Counted from the first letter of the stretch, positions 47,887 through 57,243 are shown. The stretch: 64,000 nt of DNA from Synergistaceae bacterium (GCA_016756725.1 JAESII010000012.1:1-64000); one strand, 5' to 3'. Numbers and translations are program-made. Notes: generated by a model from the sequence alone, not told the origin.

Positions 47887-49515
47887 ATGCGACTCAGAGT
47901 TCTCGGGGCAGCCGGAGAGGTTACGGGCTCCAACTACCTTGTCGAGGTCGGCAACAGCCGTGTCCTCATCGACGTTGGGATCCATCAGGGCAAGGACGAG
48001 GAGAAGCGTAACCGCGAACCCTTCCCCTTCGAACCCTCGTCGATCGACGCCGTGCTGCTCACTCACGCTCATCTGGACCACACGGGCCGAGTCCCCCTTC
48101 TCCTGCGCCAGGGTTTCGGGGGCAAGATCTGGGCGACGATGCCCACGACCGAGCTGGTCGACGTCCTCTGGAACGATTCGGTCAAGATCATGAAGGAGGA
48201 GGCCCAGTGGCAGAGCCGCAAGAACAGACGCCGCGGCCTTCCCCCCGTCGAACCCCTCTTCGAAGAGGGCGACGTCGAGCGGGCCCTTGAGGTGCTCCGT
48301 CCCATCAGCTACGACGATGTCCTTGATGTCGCTCCCGGCGTGAAGGTCCGCTTCCGTGACGCCGGCCATATCCTGGGAAGCGCCATCGTCGAGCTCTGGG
48401 CCAAGGACGACGGCAGACAGGTCAAGATCGTCTTCTCCGGCGACCTGGGCCCGCAGAAGACGGTGATGGAGCGGAATCCGGCCTTTATCGAAGAGGCCGA
48501 CTACGTCGTCATCGAGTCCACCTACGGCGACAGGGAACACCGATCCAACGAGGAGACGCGCCTCGAGTTCCGCCAGATCATGGAACAGGCCCTCCAGGAC
48601 CGGTCGAAGGTGATGATTCCCACCTTCGTCGTCGACAGGGCGCAGCGTGTTCTCTACGAACTCATGCTTCTTCAGGAGGAGGGGCTTCTCAAGGACAACG
48701 TCCCCCTCTACTTCGACTCGCCCATGGGCGTCAAGGCCACGGAAATCTACCGCCGCCACCTCTCCCTGCTCTCCTCGGAGATCCAGGAACAGATCAAAAA
48801 AGGCAACGATCCCTTCGCTCCGAAACAGCTTCGCTTTGTCTCCGACGTCGAGGAATCGAAGGCCATCAACGATGTCCGCCACGCCGTCGTCCTCGCCGGA
48901 AGCGGCATGGCCAACGCCGGACGGATCGTCCACCACCTGAAGAACAACATCTGGGACGAGAAGAGTCATGTCGTCTTCGTCGGCTACCAGGCCCGGGGAA
49001 CGCTGGGCCGGCGCCTTGTCGAGGGACAGGAGCTGGTCCGCATCGCCGGCGAGGAAGTTTCCGTCAGGGCCCGACTCCACACCGTCAACGGCTTCTCGGC
49101 TCATGCGGACAGAACGGACCTTCTCGCCTGGGCTGGCGCCTTCGCCAACGGCCCCATGTTTCTCGTCACTCACGGAGAGCCCAAATCGGCAACGGCCCTC
49201 GCTTCGGCCCTGGAGGAGCGGGGCTACCGCGCCGTCGTCCCCCAGGTGGGTGACGAGTTCGAACTCGTCCCTGCCGAGAAGGGTTTCGAGCCGGCCTTCG
49301 TCGTTCCCGCCTTCGGGCTGGCCGAGCGGGATGAGGCCGAGGCGCTTCTGGCGGACGTCGCCTCTCTCGCCGTCAGGCTGGGTGAGGCCATGAAGGGTGA
49401 CGTCACCTCCGTCCTGCCCCTGCTTCAGTCGGCCCGAACGCTCCTGGAGACGGCCGGAGACCGCCTGGGCCTCGCCGGGGCGACGCAAGAAAAAGTGGGG
49501 GCTTCGAAGGAATAA
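47887..49515 (+). CDS. Beta-CASP metallo-beta-lactamase ribonuclease
   Basis: 542 aa. The metallo-beta-lactamase motif HAHLDHTG is at about residues 59-66, then DAGHILGS and FSGDLGPQ supply further metal ligands. The beta-CASP insert follows (VVIESTYGDREH, PTFVVDRAQRVLYEL, VVLAGSGMANAGRIVHHL). A C-terminal FSAHADRTDLL carries a ligand His. This is the CPSF-73/RNase J-related group of RNA-processing enzymes, typically 420-460 aa; the extra length lies in the C-terminal helical region after about residue 460. The ribosome binding site is weak (AGGGCG). Confidence 0.9.
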   Translation: MRLRVLGAAGEVTGSNYLVEVGNSRVLIDVGIHQGKDEEKRNREPFPFEPSSIDAVLLTHAHLDHTGRVPLLLRQGFGGKIWATMPTTELVDVLWNDSVKIMKEEAQWQSRKNRRRGLPPVEPLFEEGDVERALEVLRPISYDDVLDVAPGVKVRFRDAGHILGSAIVELWAKDDGRQVKIVFSGDLGPQKTVMERNPAFIEEADYVVIESTYGDREHRSNEETRLEFRQIMEQALQDRSKVMIPTFVVDRAQRVLYELMLLQEEGLLKDNVPLYFDSPMGVKATEIYRRHLSLLSSEIQEQIKKGNDPFAPKQLRFVSDVEESKAINDVRHAVVLAGSGMANAGRIVHHLKNNIWDEKSHVVFVGYQARGTLGRRLVEGQELVRIAGEEVSVRARLHTVNGFSAHADRTDLLAWAGAFANGPMFLVTHGEPKSATALASALEERGYRAVVPQVGDEFELVPAEKGFEPAFVVPAFGLAERDEAEALLADVASLAVRLGEAMKGDVTSVLPLLQSARTLLETAGDRLGLAGATQEKVGASKE

Positions 49516-49556
49516 GCCCGTTCCCAAGAACCCCGCCTTAGGTTAACCTTAGGGAG

Positions 49557-49602
49557 CACCCCGGGGCGGCCCCGCTGGACGGGAGCCGCCCTCGGGGGTT
49601 TG
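49557..49602 (+). terminator. Hairpin after the beta-CASP gene
   Basis: ACCCCGGGGCGGC (49558-49570) pairs with GCCGCCCTCGGGGGT (49585-49599) with one bulge, followed by TTTGG. A modest terminator. A direct repeat of CCTTAGG flanks a GGTTAACC palindrome just upstream (49536-49553). Confidence 0.55.
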
Positions 49603-49653
49603 GCCGCCTTCCGGGTGCCGGCCTCTTATCCGTGATATGAGGAGGAGATCTGC

Positions 49654-51060
49654 ATGAAACGGAGTCTTGCCTTCTGGTCCGCCCTCGTCGTCTCGGCCCT
49701 GCTCGTCGTCGGGGGACTCTGGCTTATGGGCGAACCCTCCGCCTCGGCCGACCTCCTCCGGTGTCTGCCCCGTCTCGATGAAAAGGGGGGGAGACTGATC
49801 CTCCAGGGGCGGGGCGGCGAGATGCCTACCGGCCTCCCCTCGCTGTTTCTTGAGGTTCCCGCCCTGGCCCCGTCGGCGGCCGTCGTCGACAGCCATCTCC
49901 CCCTGGTCCGTCTGGCCCGGGAATTCCTGCTGGCCGTCGAGGAGGAGGGGCCTTCCCATTTCCTCGTCCTCCGTCTCGACGAGGAGGCCCTGACGGCTCT
50001 CAAGGGCGGTCGGCTGCCCCCGTCCTGGCAGGACCGGGGCTTCGCCCTTCTCGACGGAGCCCGGGGGAGCCGTTTCGTCCTCGAAGGCCCTTGGGCCAAG
50101 CCCCTCCAGGGGCGTTTCCTGTCGGACCTGGTCCTTTTGGCCGACAGCGCCCGTTCGATGGAGCGTTTCACCGGGATTGTCGACGGAGCTCTCGAGGGGG
50201 ATCCCCTCCGCTGGAACCTCCGGCCTCAATGGCCGGCCCACCTGAGCCTGCGCCTTGCCGGTGACGGAAACCCCCTGGAGCTGACGGCTGCCTGGCGCTG
50301 CGATGACATGCCTAACGAGCTCGTCTGGCAGTTCGAGGGTTTGCCGGTCCTGGATTCGCCACGGGCGAGATCCTGGGGGGATGTGTCCTTCCATCTGCCC
50401 CGGACGCCTGAGCTCGTCTTCGGCTGGCGTCTGTCTGCCGAGGAGGGCGGTTTTCTCCGGTCACGGCTGTGTGAACTCTGGGGCTTCCCGGCTCCTTCTT
50501 CGGAAAGGCTTACCCTTCTGAAGGGCCTCAAGGGACCGGCCGTCGCCGTCTTCGGGGCGCCCGCGTCTTTTCTTGGCCTCCCCCTTCCTGGGGCTTTCGT
50601 CGAGGCCTTTCTCGAAGAGGGGGACGGCAACGTCGAAGCCTTTTGGCGACGCCGTCTCGGTCCCATCGGCCTTGTGCCGAAAGGCCTGCAGGGTTTTGCC
50701 CGGGGCGGAGCCGTCTCCGTTCCCCTGACGGTGACGGCCGTCACCGATGACGATCATGTCCTCTGGGGTGTCGTCGACGGCCAGAACCTGCCTCCCCAGC
50801 GACCTCTTGCAGACTTTTTGCCCGGCCTTGCCGGAGAGGAGCGCTTCTGGGCCGTCGTCGACCTGCCGAGCCTGGCGAAAACCCTCCAGACGCCCCAGGC
50901 ACTGGGAAGACTTCTGGCTCGCTTCGGTCGGCTACCTCTGCCGATGAGGCTCATCGAAACCGTCAATGACCTGGCTCCCCTGGGCCGCCTCGTCGTCATC
51001 CTCCCCCGACTCGACAGAGGCTGGGTCACCTGGACTCGGCCGGCGACAGTCACCGAATAA
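49654..51060 (+). CDS. Exported protein of unknown function (468 aa)
   Basis: The basic start MKRSLAFW and a hydrophobic stretch at about 8-25 suggest an uncleaved or cleaved export signal. The rest alternates short beta strands and helices, with no catalytic motif and no further membrane segment. A GAGGAGGAG ribosome binding site is well placed. It sits between the beta-CASP RNase and tyrS, probably transcribed with tyrS (35 nt apart). I do not recognise the family; an envelope role is only inferred from the signal segment. Confidence 0.72.
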   Translation: MKRSLAFWSALVVSALLVVGGLWLMGEPSASADLLRCLPRLDEKGGRLILQGRGGEMPTGLPSLFLEVPALAPSAAVVDSHLPLVRLAREFLLAVEEEGPSHFLVLRLDEEALTALKGGRLPPSWQDRGFALLDGARGSRFVLEGPWAKPLQGRFLSDLVLLADSARSMERFTGIVDGALEGDPLRWNLRPQWPAHLSLRLAGDGNPLELTAAWRCDDMPNELVWQFEGLPVLDSPRARSWGDVSFHLPRTPELVFGWRLSAEEGGFLRSRLCELWGFPAPSSERLTLLKGLKGPAVAVFGAPASFLGLPLPGAFVEAFLEEGDGNVEAFWRRRLGPIGLVPKGLQGFARGGAVSVPLTVTAVTDDDHVLWGVVDGQNLPPQRPLADFLPGLAGEERFWAVVDLPSLAKTLQTPQALGRLLARFGRLPLPMRLIETVNDLAPLGRLVVILPRLDRGWVTWTRPATVTE

Positions 51061-51095
51061 ACGTCACTAACGTCACTGAGGAGGTTTTCCTGTCC

Positions 51096-52373
51096 ATGCA
51101 AGATGCCTTGGAGGTACTTCAGAAGAGGGGCTTCATCGAGTGGTGCAGCCATCCCGAAGCCCTGAGCGAGCTCTTCCGCACCGAACGCGTTACGGCCTAC
51201 ATCGGTTTCGATCCCACGGCCGACAGCCTCCACGTGGGCCATCTCATCCCCATCATGGGGCTGGCCTGGCTCCAGAAGCTGGGACACCGCCCTATCGCTC
51301 TCGCTGGCGGCGGGACGGGCATGATCGGCGACCCCTCGGGCAAGACGGCGGAGCGGCTGCTTTTGACGATCGAGAAAGTTCGGGAGAACGTCGAGGCCGT
51401 CGGTCGCCAGCTCTCCCATTTTCTCGATTTCCAGGCCGGCCAGAACAGTGCCCTCCTGGTCAACAACTACGACTGGCTCGGCAAGATCAGCCTCATCGAC
51501 TTCCTCCGCGACACGGGGAAGCACTTCACCGTCAACTACCTCCTGGGCCGCGAATACGTTCGCAGCCGCCTGGAGGATCCGGAGAAATCGATCTCCTTCA
51601 CAGAGTTCTCCTACTCCCTTCTTCAGGCCCGTGACTTTCAGCATCTTTTCGATACCTTCGGCTGCAAGCTCCAGATGGGAGGCAACGACCAGCAGGGCAA
51701 CATCGTCTCCGGCATCGACCTGATTCGAAAAACCCGCGGCGCCGAGGCCTACGGTCTCACCTACCCGCTCCTTCTCGATTCGTCAGGCAACAAGTTTGGC
51801 AAGACGGCGGGAGGAGCCGTCTGGCTCTCGGCCGAACGGACGTCGCCCTACCGCTTCTTCCAGTTCTGGATCAACGGTGACGACGGCCAGGTGGAAAAGC
51901 TCCTCAAGCTCTACACCTTTCTCTCCCTGGAGGAGATCGAGACCCTCATGGCCCTGCACCGGGACCATCCCGAAAGGCGGGAGGCCCAGCGTGTCCTGGC
52001 CCGGCAGATCACGGCCACTGTCCATGGCGAGGCGGCGGTCAAGCGTGTCGAAAGGGCAAGCGAGATCCTCTTCGGCGGAGGCTTCGAGGCCGCAGACCTC
52101 GACGGAGAGCTCCTGAGGCTCCTCGAAAGGGAAGTCCCCTTCAGCGAGCTTCCTCGTCGCGACGGGTATGCCCTCGCCGATCTTCTCGTCGACTGCGGGG
52201 CCTGTGCCAGCAAGGGCGAGGCCAAACGCCTTCTCCGGGGCGGCGGGCTCTCCCTCAACGGCGAGAAGCGCGACGACGAGAGGCAGGACCTGGCCGGCTC
52301 CGATCTTCTCGCCGAGGGCTACGTCCTCGTCAAGCTGGGGAAGCGGCGGTTCCACCTCGTCCGTTTCGTCTGA
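51096..52373 (+). CDS. tyrS: Tyrosyl-tRNA synthetase
   Basis: 425 aa, the standard bacterial TyrRS length. The class I catalytic core has the HIGH-equivalent HVGH in FDPTADSLHVGHLIPIM (about residues 38-54) and the KMSKS-equivalent KFGKT in GNKFGKTAGGAVWL. A C-terminal S4 RNA-binding domain is at about 350-420 (LADLLVDCGACASKGEAKRLLRGGG). It charges tRNATyr in the cytoplasm. The start ATG 51096 has GGAGG at a somewhat long 14-nt spacing. No T-box leader was found in the short 5' region. A terminator follows at 52394. Confidence 0.95.
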   Translation: MQDALEVLQKRGFIEWCSHPEALSELFRTERVTAYIGFDPTADSLHVGHLIPIMGLAWLQKLGHRPIALAGGGTGMIGDPSGKTAERLLLTIEKVRENVEAVGRQLSHFLDFQAGQNSALLVNNYDWLGKISLIDFLRDTGKHFTVNYLLGREYVRSRLEDPEKSISFTEFSYSLLQARDFQHLFDTFGCKLQMGGNDQQGNIVSGIDLIRKTRGAEAYGLTYPLLLDSSGNKFGKTAGGAVWLSAERTSPYRFFQFWINGDDGQVEKLLKLYTFLSLEEIETLMALHRDHPERREAQRVLARQITATVHGEAAVKRVERASEILFGGGFEAADLDGELLRLLEREVPFSELPRRDGYALADLLVDCGACASKGEAKRLLRGGGLSLNGEKRDDERQDLAGSDLLAEGYVLVKLGKRRFHLVRFV

Positions 52374-52393
52374 TCTTCCTCGCGACGAATCCT

Positions 52394-52430
52394 GAGTGGG
52401 GCGCCGGCAGAAGCCGGCGCCCCACTCCTT
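52394..52430 (+). terminator. Hairpin terminator after tyrS
   Basis: A perfect 15-bp stem (52394-52408 with 52413-52427) with loop AGAA. The T-run is weak (CTTGTCGCTCTGT), so termination may be partial. Confidence 0.65.
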
Positions 52431-52466
52431 GTCGCTCTGTCGACGGCGCTGGACAAGCCGGATGAT

Positions 52467-52495
52467 TTGGGCTTAAATACCTATAGTGGTATAGC
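52467..52495 (+). promoter_or_regulatory. Promoter of the CoA-disulfide reductase gene
   Basis: TTGGGC (52467-52472), a 17-nt spacer, then TATAGC (52490-52495). The -10 element sits within a near-perfect palindrome (52475-52500), so a repressor there would block RNA polymerase. Confidence 0.55.
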
Positions 52496-52500
52496 TATTT
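52475..52500. promoter_or_regulatory. Palindromic operator-like sequence
   Basis: AAATA-c-CTATA-gtgg-TATAG-c-TATTT: arms 52475-52479/52496-52500 and 52481-52485/52490-52494 are complementary, giving a 26-bp near-perfect palindrome in an otherwise GC-rich context. It overlaps the -10 region of the promoter. It is the clearest operator-like element in the window. Confidence 0.6.
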
Positions 52501-52527
52501 ATTCTCAAATGACCGGGAGGGTATGAC

Positions 52528-54222
52528 ATGGTAAAAAAAGTGGTCGTCATCGGCGGGGTGGCCTGCGGAGGCAAGACGGCGGCACGGCTCAGGAGGCTGG
52601 ACTCGGAGGCGGAGATCCTCGTTCTCGAGAAGGGGCCCTATCTGAGCTACGCCGGCTGCGGCCTGCCCTACTACGTGGGCGGCGTCGTCGATGAGTACCG
52701 GGAGCTGATGTGCACGCCCGCCGGTGTCGTCCGCGACGCCAACTTTTTCCGAAAGGTGAAGAAGGTGGACGTCCTGACCCGTCACCTGGCGACGTCCATC
52801 GACCGGAAAGCCAAGACGGTGACCGCCCTCGACCTGGAGACGCAGCAGGAGAAGACCTTCCCCTATGACAATCTTGTCATCGCCACCGGCTCTTCTCCGA
52901 TCCGTCCTCCCATCCCCGGCGTGGATCTGGATAAGGTCTTCACCCTCTGGACCCTTGATGATGCCCTGGCCATGCGGGCCGCCATCGACGGCGGTTCCGT
53001 CCGGAGAGCCGTCATCGTCGGCGGCGGGCTCATCGGCATCGAGGTCGTCGAGGCCCTCCTCTCACGGGGGATCGAAGTCGACGTCGTCGACCTTCTCGAC
53101 CGCCCCCTGCCCAACATGATCGACGAGGAGTTCGGTTCACGGCTGATCAAGGTCATGGCCAAGAGGGGGGCTGCCTTCTACGGCGGCGAGAAGGTCCTCG
53201 AGATCGTCGGTGAAGGGTCCCGCATCAAGGCAGTCCGCACGGACAAGCGGGAGTTGCCTGCCGACATGGTTCTCCTCGCCGTCGGCGTCCGGGCCAACAC
53301 CCAGCTTGCCGTCGATGCCGGACTGGAGATCGGCCCCTCCCGTGGAATCGTCGTCGACGAATCGATGAGGACCAGTGATCCCGACATCTATGCCGGCGGT
53401 GACTGCGTCGAGGTTCGCCACCGCATCACGGACGAGAAGGTCCGTCAACCCATGGGTTCGTCGGCCAACCGTGAGGGGCGAGTCATCGCCGACAACATCG
53501 CCGGAAGACAGTCCACCTTCGGCGGTGTCATGGGCACGTCGATCATGCGCTTTTTTGACTACACCGTCGGCCGAACGGGCCTCAACGAGGATGTCGCCCG
53601 AGAGAAGGGCTTTGATCCCATCACCGTCACCGTCACGGCTGCCGACATTCCCCATTTCATGCCCGGAGCGGCCTGGATGGTGATCAAGCTCGTGGCTGAC
53701 AGGAAGACAAGGCGTCTTCTGGGCGGCCAGCTCTTTGGCCCCGGTGTCGTCGACAAACGCCTCGACGCCCTCGTCAGCGCCATCACCGCCGGACAGACCG
53801 TCGACGATCTTGCCGATACGGACCTCGCCTACGCCCCGCCTTATGCGACGGCCCTCGACCCCCTCACTCAGGCGGCCAATGCCATGAGGAACAAGATGGA
53901 GGGGCTCATGCCCAGCTATTCGCCCGGTGAATTCCGGAGCCGGGCCCAGTCGGGCGCCCCCTACCTGCTCGTCGATGTCCGCATGGCCTCGGAAATCGAG
54001 GCGCAAGGCAGATTGCCCTTCGAAAACCAAGTCAACATCCCCCTGGGGGCTCTCTGGGAGAAAGCCGGCGAACTGCCGCAGGATCGGGAGATTGTCGTCT
54101 TCTGCAAGATCTCCCTCCGCGGTTGGGACGCCATCAGCATTCTCCGCGGTCACGGCTTCGACAGGATCGCCGTCCTCGAAGGCGGAGTGATCGGCTGGCC
54201 CTACGAGCTGGATCAGAAATAG
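52528..54222 (+). CDS. CoA-disulfide reductase with C-terminal rhodanese domain
   Basis: 564 aa. The FAD-binding motif GGVACGGKTAARLRRL (about residues 9-24) and the redox Cys in SYAGCGLPYYVGG (about residue 44) mark a CoADR-type flavoprotein. NAD binding is seen in VIVGGGLIGIEVVEALL, and TSDPDIYAGGDC follows. After the dimerisation domain a rhodanese domain (about 470-560) ends in VFCKISLRGWDA, with the active Cys. Such fusions reduce CoA disulfide/persulfide or polysulfide with NAD(P)H. GGGAGGG precedes the ATG. The operator at 52475-52500 suggests a redox- or sulfide-dependent repressor, unidentified here. Confidence 0.92.
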   Translation: MVKKVVVIGGVACGGKTAARLRRLDSEAEILVLEKGPYLSYAGCGLPYYVGGVVDEYRELMCTPAGVVRDANFFRKVKKVDVLTRHLATSIDRKAKTVTALDLETQQEKTFPYDNLVIATGSSPIRPPIPGVDLDKVFTLWTLDDALAMRAAIDGGSVRRAVIVGGGLIGIEVVEALLSRGIEVDVVDLLDRPLPNMIDEEFGSRLIKVMAKRGAAFYGGEKVLEIVGEGSRIKAVRTDKRELPADMVLLAVGVRANTQLAVDAGLEIGPSRGIVVDESMRTSDPDIYAGGDCVEVRHRITDEKVRQPMGSSANREGRVIADNIAGRQSTFGGVMGTSIMRFFDYTVGRTGLNEDVAREKGFDPITVTVTAADIPHFMPGAAWMVIKLVADRKTRRLLGGQLFGPGVVDKRLDALVSAITAGQTVDDLADTDLAYAPPYATALDPLTQAANAMRNKMEGLMPSYSPGEFRSRAQSGAPYLLVDVRMASEIEAQGRLPFENQVNIPLGALWEKAGELPQDREIVVFCKISLRGWDAISILRGHGFDRIAVLEGGVIGWPYELDQK

Positions 54223-54234
54223 CTCGTGACGCCG

Positions 54235-54281
54235 CGACGAAGAAAGGCCCCTTCATAGAAGGGGCCTTTCTTCGTCGCCCG
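54235..54281 (+). terminator. Terminator after the CoADR-rhodanese gene
   Basis: A perfect 19-bp stem (54235-54253 with 54259-54277) with a 5-nt loop CATAG. The downstream TTCTTCG lies inside the stem arm and the strand continues CCCGTTATTG. Confidence 0.75.
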
Positions 54282-54382
54282 TTATTGTGTAAGCTCAGAG
54301 GGGATCGGTCGCTCCATCGATATTTTGTACCCAAGTTGCCTGCCCTTCTTGGCGCTCCTTTCGGAGCGAGAAAGGGGAGAAG

Positions 54383-56350
54383 ATGACCCTTCCATCGCCC
54401 ACACTGAAGAGTCTGAAAAGACTTGCGCTGATCGTGCTGCTCCTTTTTGGGGCATCCGATGGCGCCGACGCCCTTGTCGAGGTGGGGCTTTTGACCTGGA
54501 GCCGCGATCCGCAGACGGAGAAAATCATCGCCGGCCTTGCGGAGCGGATCAAAGACCTCCACGGTGAGGTTCTCCTCCTGCGTCGGGACAGTGACCTCTC
54601 GGAGGAGCGTTTCGAACGGCACATGGAAGAGTTCCGGAGCCGCCAGGTGGCCTCTGTCGTCGTCATGGGCGACGAGGCGGCCCGTCGGATTCACAGGGAC
54701 CGCTGGTGGAGCCATTTCCCCGTCGTCGCCTCGGCTATTTCCGACCCCGGCTATCTTGGGCTCGACGAATCCTCGGGAGGCCTGCCGGAGATGACCGGTG
54801 TCGTCGCTTCCCTCCCCCTGGCGAGTCAGCTCGCCCTTCTCAAATATCTCTTCCCCGTCGCGAGAACAGTGGGCTTCATCTACGATCGCCCCGTGGCGGA
54901 GGTCTTCTTCTCCGAGCTTCCGAACCTGGATCTGGCCGAGCCTTCCCTGGGGCTGGATGTCAAACCCCTTCCCATTGAGGACATCCTTTCCGGTCCGGAT
55001 CTTTTTCAGCGACGGACGAACGGCCTTGACGCCTTCATCATTGCCGCGGGTCAGAGTCTGCTTGAGGAGGTTCCCGATTTCCGTCAGCGGGCGGGTTCCC
55101 GGCCTCTTTTCGCCCTTTCGGAGGAGGCCGTTTCAGCCGGTGCCGTCGCGGCTCTCTACGCCGATCAAAGGCGACTGGGTTGGGAGACGGCCCTGAAGGT
55201 GCGGGCTCTTCTTGACGGAGCGCGTGCCTCCTCGCTGCCCTATCGCCCCTGCCCCGATGTCAGGCTGGCCGTCAACCTCGCCAGCGCCAGGCGGGTGGGA
55301 ATCACGGTGCCTCAGCTTCTGATGGTCGAACCGGCCAGCGTCTGGCGTTCTTCGAACGGAAGACGCTGGTATGGCAGGGATGGAGGGCTTCTCCCGGAGA
55401 CGGTGATAGAAAATGACCCGGAAAGCCGTACCTACCGCTCCCTTTCTCTCATCTGCAGCTGCCTTTCTTCCTGTCGCCCCTTCATTGAGGGCGTCATCGA
55501 CGCCCTGCGGCAGAGCCGGAACAACTATCGCCTCTCCATGGTCGACGGCGACGGCTCGATCGAAGCCGTTTCCCAGGCCTTCAGAGAGAGGGAGGCCAAA
55601 AGTGATCTCACCGTCGTCGTCGGTCCCCTTGCCCGACAGGCCGCCCAGAGCCTGCCCTGCTCGAGGCCCGTCGTTTTTACCGGTGCCGCCGTGACCGACG
55701 AGGACTACCGATCGTCCTCCTCGTCCTGGGGAGGCAGCAGTGACCTGCTCCCTGCCGGCGAGTATCCGCCCCTCCTGGAGTCGCTTTTCGGACGTCACCG
55801 GACCTTTATTCTCGTCCTGCCCCTCTCGTCAGGCAAGCCGACGGAAGCCGATGCTCTCTATCGGGAGATGGCCTTGCGAGGCCTTGACACGAAGCTGCTG
55901 CCCCTGAAGTCCCGTGGCGACGATCGGGAAAAGGCCGAGCTCATCTACCGGTCCCTTGCGGCCGCTGCGGAGGCGGGGGGAGATCCCGTCCTCGTTGTTC
56001 CGGCCATGGCTGAAGCCTACCGGTCCCTGCCCGATCTGGGGGCGATGATGGGTGTCGGTGGGAGGGGATTCCCCGTCTTCGTCACCTCATCATGGGTCCA
56101 AGAGTTCTGGGGTGGCACGGTGGCTCCCGATGTGGCTCCGGAAGCGGTCGGTCTGGCGGCCGGCAAGTATGTCATACAGATTCTCGAACAAGGAGCTGAG
56201 ACCGGAGATCTTCCTCTCTGGACACCGTCGGGCACGCGCTCCATCAGACTCCATCGCCGGTGGAGGGATCTGTCCCGGTGGGTCCCCCCGGCAGAGTGGG
56301 GCGGCGGCACGAGGGAAGTCATCGTGGAAGGGGATCGCACATGTCGCTGA
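54383..56350 (+). CDS. Duplicated ABC substrate-binding-like protein (TrpX type)
   Basis: 655 aa, exported: hydrophobic segment at about residues 14-29 with a likely cut near DALV. The first half follows the ABC substrate-binding family related to TrpX: FPVVASAISDPGYLGL, TGVVASLPLASQLALLKYLFP and TVGFIYD. The second half (about 345-600) looks like another copy of the fold: SLICSCLSSCRPFIEGVIDAL, LTVVVGPLARQAA, RPVVFTGAA, FGRHRTFILVLPL. It may bind two ligands or act as a receptor. No permease or ATPase gene follows. GGGGAGA precedes the ATG. The next gene overlaps its stop by 10 bases. Confidence 0.8.
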   Translation: MTLPSPTLKSLKRLALIVLLLFGASDGADALVEVGLLTWSRDPQTEKIIAGLAERIKDLHGEVLLLRRDSDLSEERFERHMEEFRSRQVASVVVMGDEAARRIHRDRWWSHFPVVASAISDPGYLGLDESSGGLPEMTGVVASLPLASQLALLKYLFPVARTVGFIYDRPVAEVFFSELPNLDLAEPSLGLDVKPLPIEDILSGPDLFQRRTNGLDAFIIAAGQSLLEEVPDFRQRAGSRPLFALSEEAVSAGAVAALYADQRRLGWETALKVRALLDGARASSLPYRPCPDVRLAVNLASARRVGITVPQLLMVEPASVWRSSNGRRWYGRDGGLLPETVIENDPESRTYRSLSLICSCLSSCRPFIEGVIDALRQSRNNYRLSMVDGDGSIEAVSQAFREREAKSDLTVVVGPLARQAAQSLPCSRPVVFTGAAVTDEDYRSSSSSWGGSSDLLPAGEYPPLLESLFGRHRTFILVLPLSSGKPTEADALYREMALRGLDTKLLPLKSRGDDREKAELIYRSLAAAAEAGGDPVLVVPAMAEAYRSLPDLGAMMGVGGRGFPVFVTSSWVQEFWGGTVAPDVAPEAVGLAAGKYVIQILEQGAETGDLPLWTPSGTRSIRLHRRWRDLSRWVPPAEWGGGTREVIVEGDRTCR

Positions 56351-57243
56351 ACGTCGTCTGGTATGTCTCTTCGGGCCTGAAGGTCTGGGAGAAGAAGCTG
56401 ATTCTTGATCTGGCCGAGATCGTCGAGCCCCTTTTAACCTCGCTGAAGCTCTACGGGGGCGACGGCCAGGGCTGGGAGGGGACGTTGCCCGTCTTTTCCT
56501 GGCAGGACCGAAGTCTTTTCCGCCGGGGCCGAGCCTTCCTCGCCGAAGGCGGCCTTTGGCATTTCTGGGGACAGGCTCCGGCCTGGGCCCGGGGATTGTC
56601 GCTGAGGGCCTCCGTTGTTCACAGCCAGTGGCGTGATCACGGTCCCTGGCGCGGCCTTCCTTCGACGGTCCTTCCTGCTGTCCCTGACGATACTCAGGCC
56701 CTGGTGCTGCCCTTTTTCCGCTCCCGTTCCCTCTGGAGCTCGGCCGAGGGACCTGCCCTTCACGACAGAGGCGGTCCCGTGACCGCCGTTGCCCTTCCCC
56801 AGGGACGTACCGCTCCGCAATGGGCCGAAGACCTGAAACCGCAGCCGACTTTCGTCGGCGGCCTTCATGGCCGGGGAACGGAAAGAGGCGGCGTCCTGGA
56901 GCGGGATCTCTTCCCTCTCTGGCGCGGCAGAGGGGGGGCTCTCCTGCTGCCCTTGGTCACGACCGACCTTGCCTGGCTTGCCTCCCAGGCTGCTCTCCTG
57001 GGAATCCCGACGATGGCCCGTTCCAGTGCCCTTCTGGATGCCTGTCTCGGGTCGGAGGGGTACGTCGTGGTGCGCGGGCAAGACGGCGACGCCTGGGCCA
57101 GGGGACTGGACGATCAGAGCAGAGGGGAGCTGCCTCCTGTGGCTGCGGCAGCACGGCGCTGGATCGAAGAGAGATTTTGCGAGGAGAAGGCCCGCAAGGC
57201 CCTTCTCGACCTTTACGGTCATCTCCTGGAGGTTCCTCTTTGA
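56341..57243 (+). CDS. Possible glycosyltransferase-like protein (300 aa)
   Basis: It starts at ATG 56341, 10 bases inside the previous gene, with AAGGGGAT upstream. The N-terminus SLNVVWYVSSGLKVWEKKL and the C-terminal RRWIEERFCEEKARKALLDLYGHLLEV helix are typical of GT-B glycosyltransferases. The middle has a loosely matching LGIPTMARSSALLDACLGSEG segment where the donor site would be. This is a weak assignment. The neighbouring LpxL-like frame starts on its stop codon, which suggests a small envelope-lipid operon. Confidence 0.65.
   Translation: MSLNVVWYVSSGLKVWEKKLILDLAEIVEPLLTSLKLYGGDGQGWEGTLPVFSWQDRSLFRRGRAFLAEGGLWHFWGQAPAWARGLSLRASVVHSQWRDHGPWRGLPSTVLPAVPDDTQALVLPFFRSRSLWSSAEGPALHDRGGPVTAVALPQGRTAPQWAEDLKPQPTFVGGLHGRGTERGGVLERDLFPLWRGRGGALLLPLVTTDLAWLASQAALLGIPTMARSSALLDACLGSEGYVVVRGQDGDAWARGLDDQSRGELPPVAAAARRWIEERFCEEKARKALLDLYGHLLEVPL

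Noticed and set aside
51061-51095. T-box leader for tyrS
   Set aside because: The gap is only 35 nt and contains no specifier or T-box sequence.
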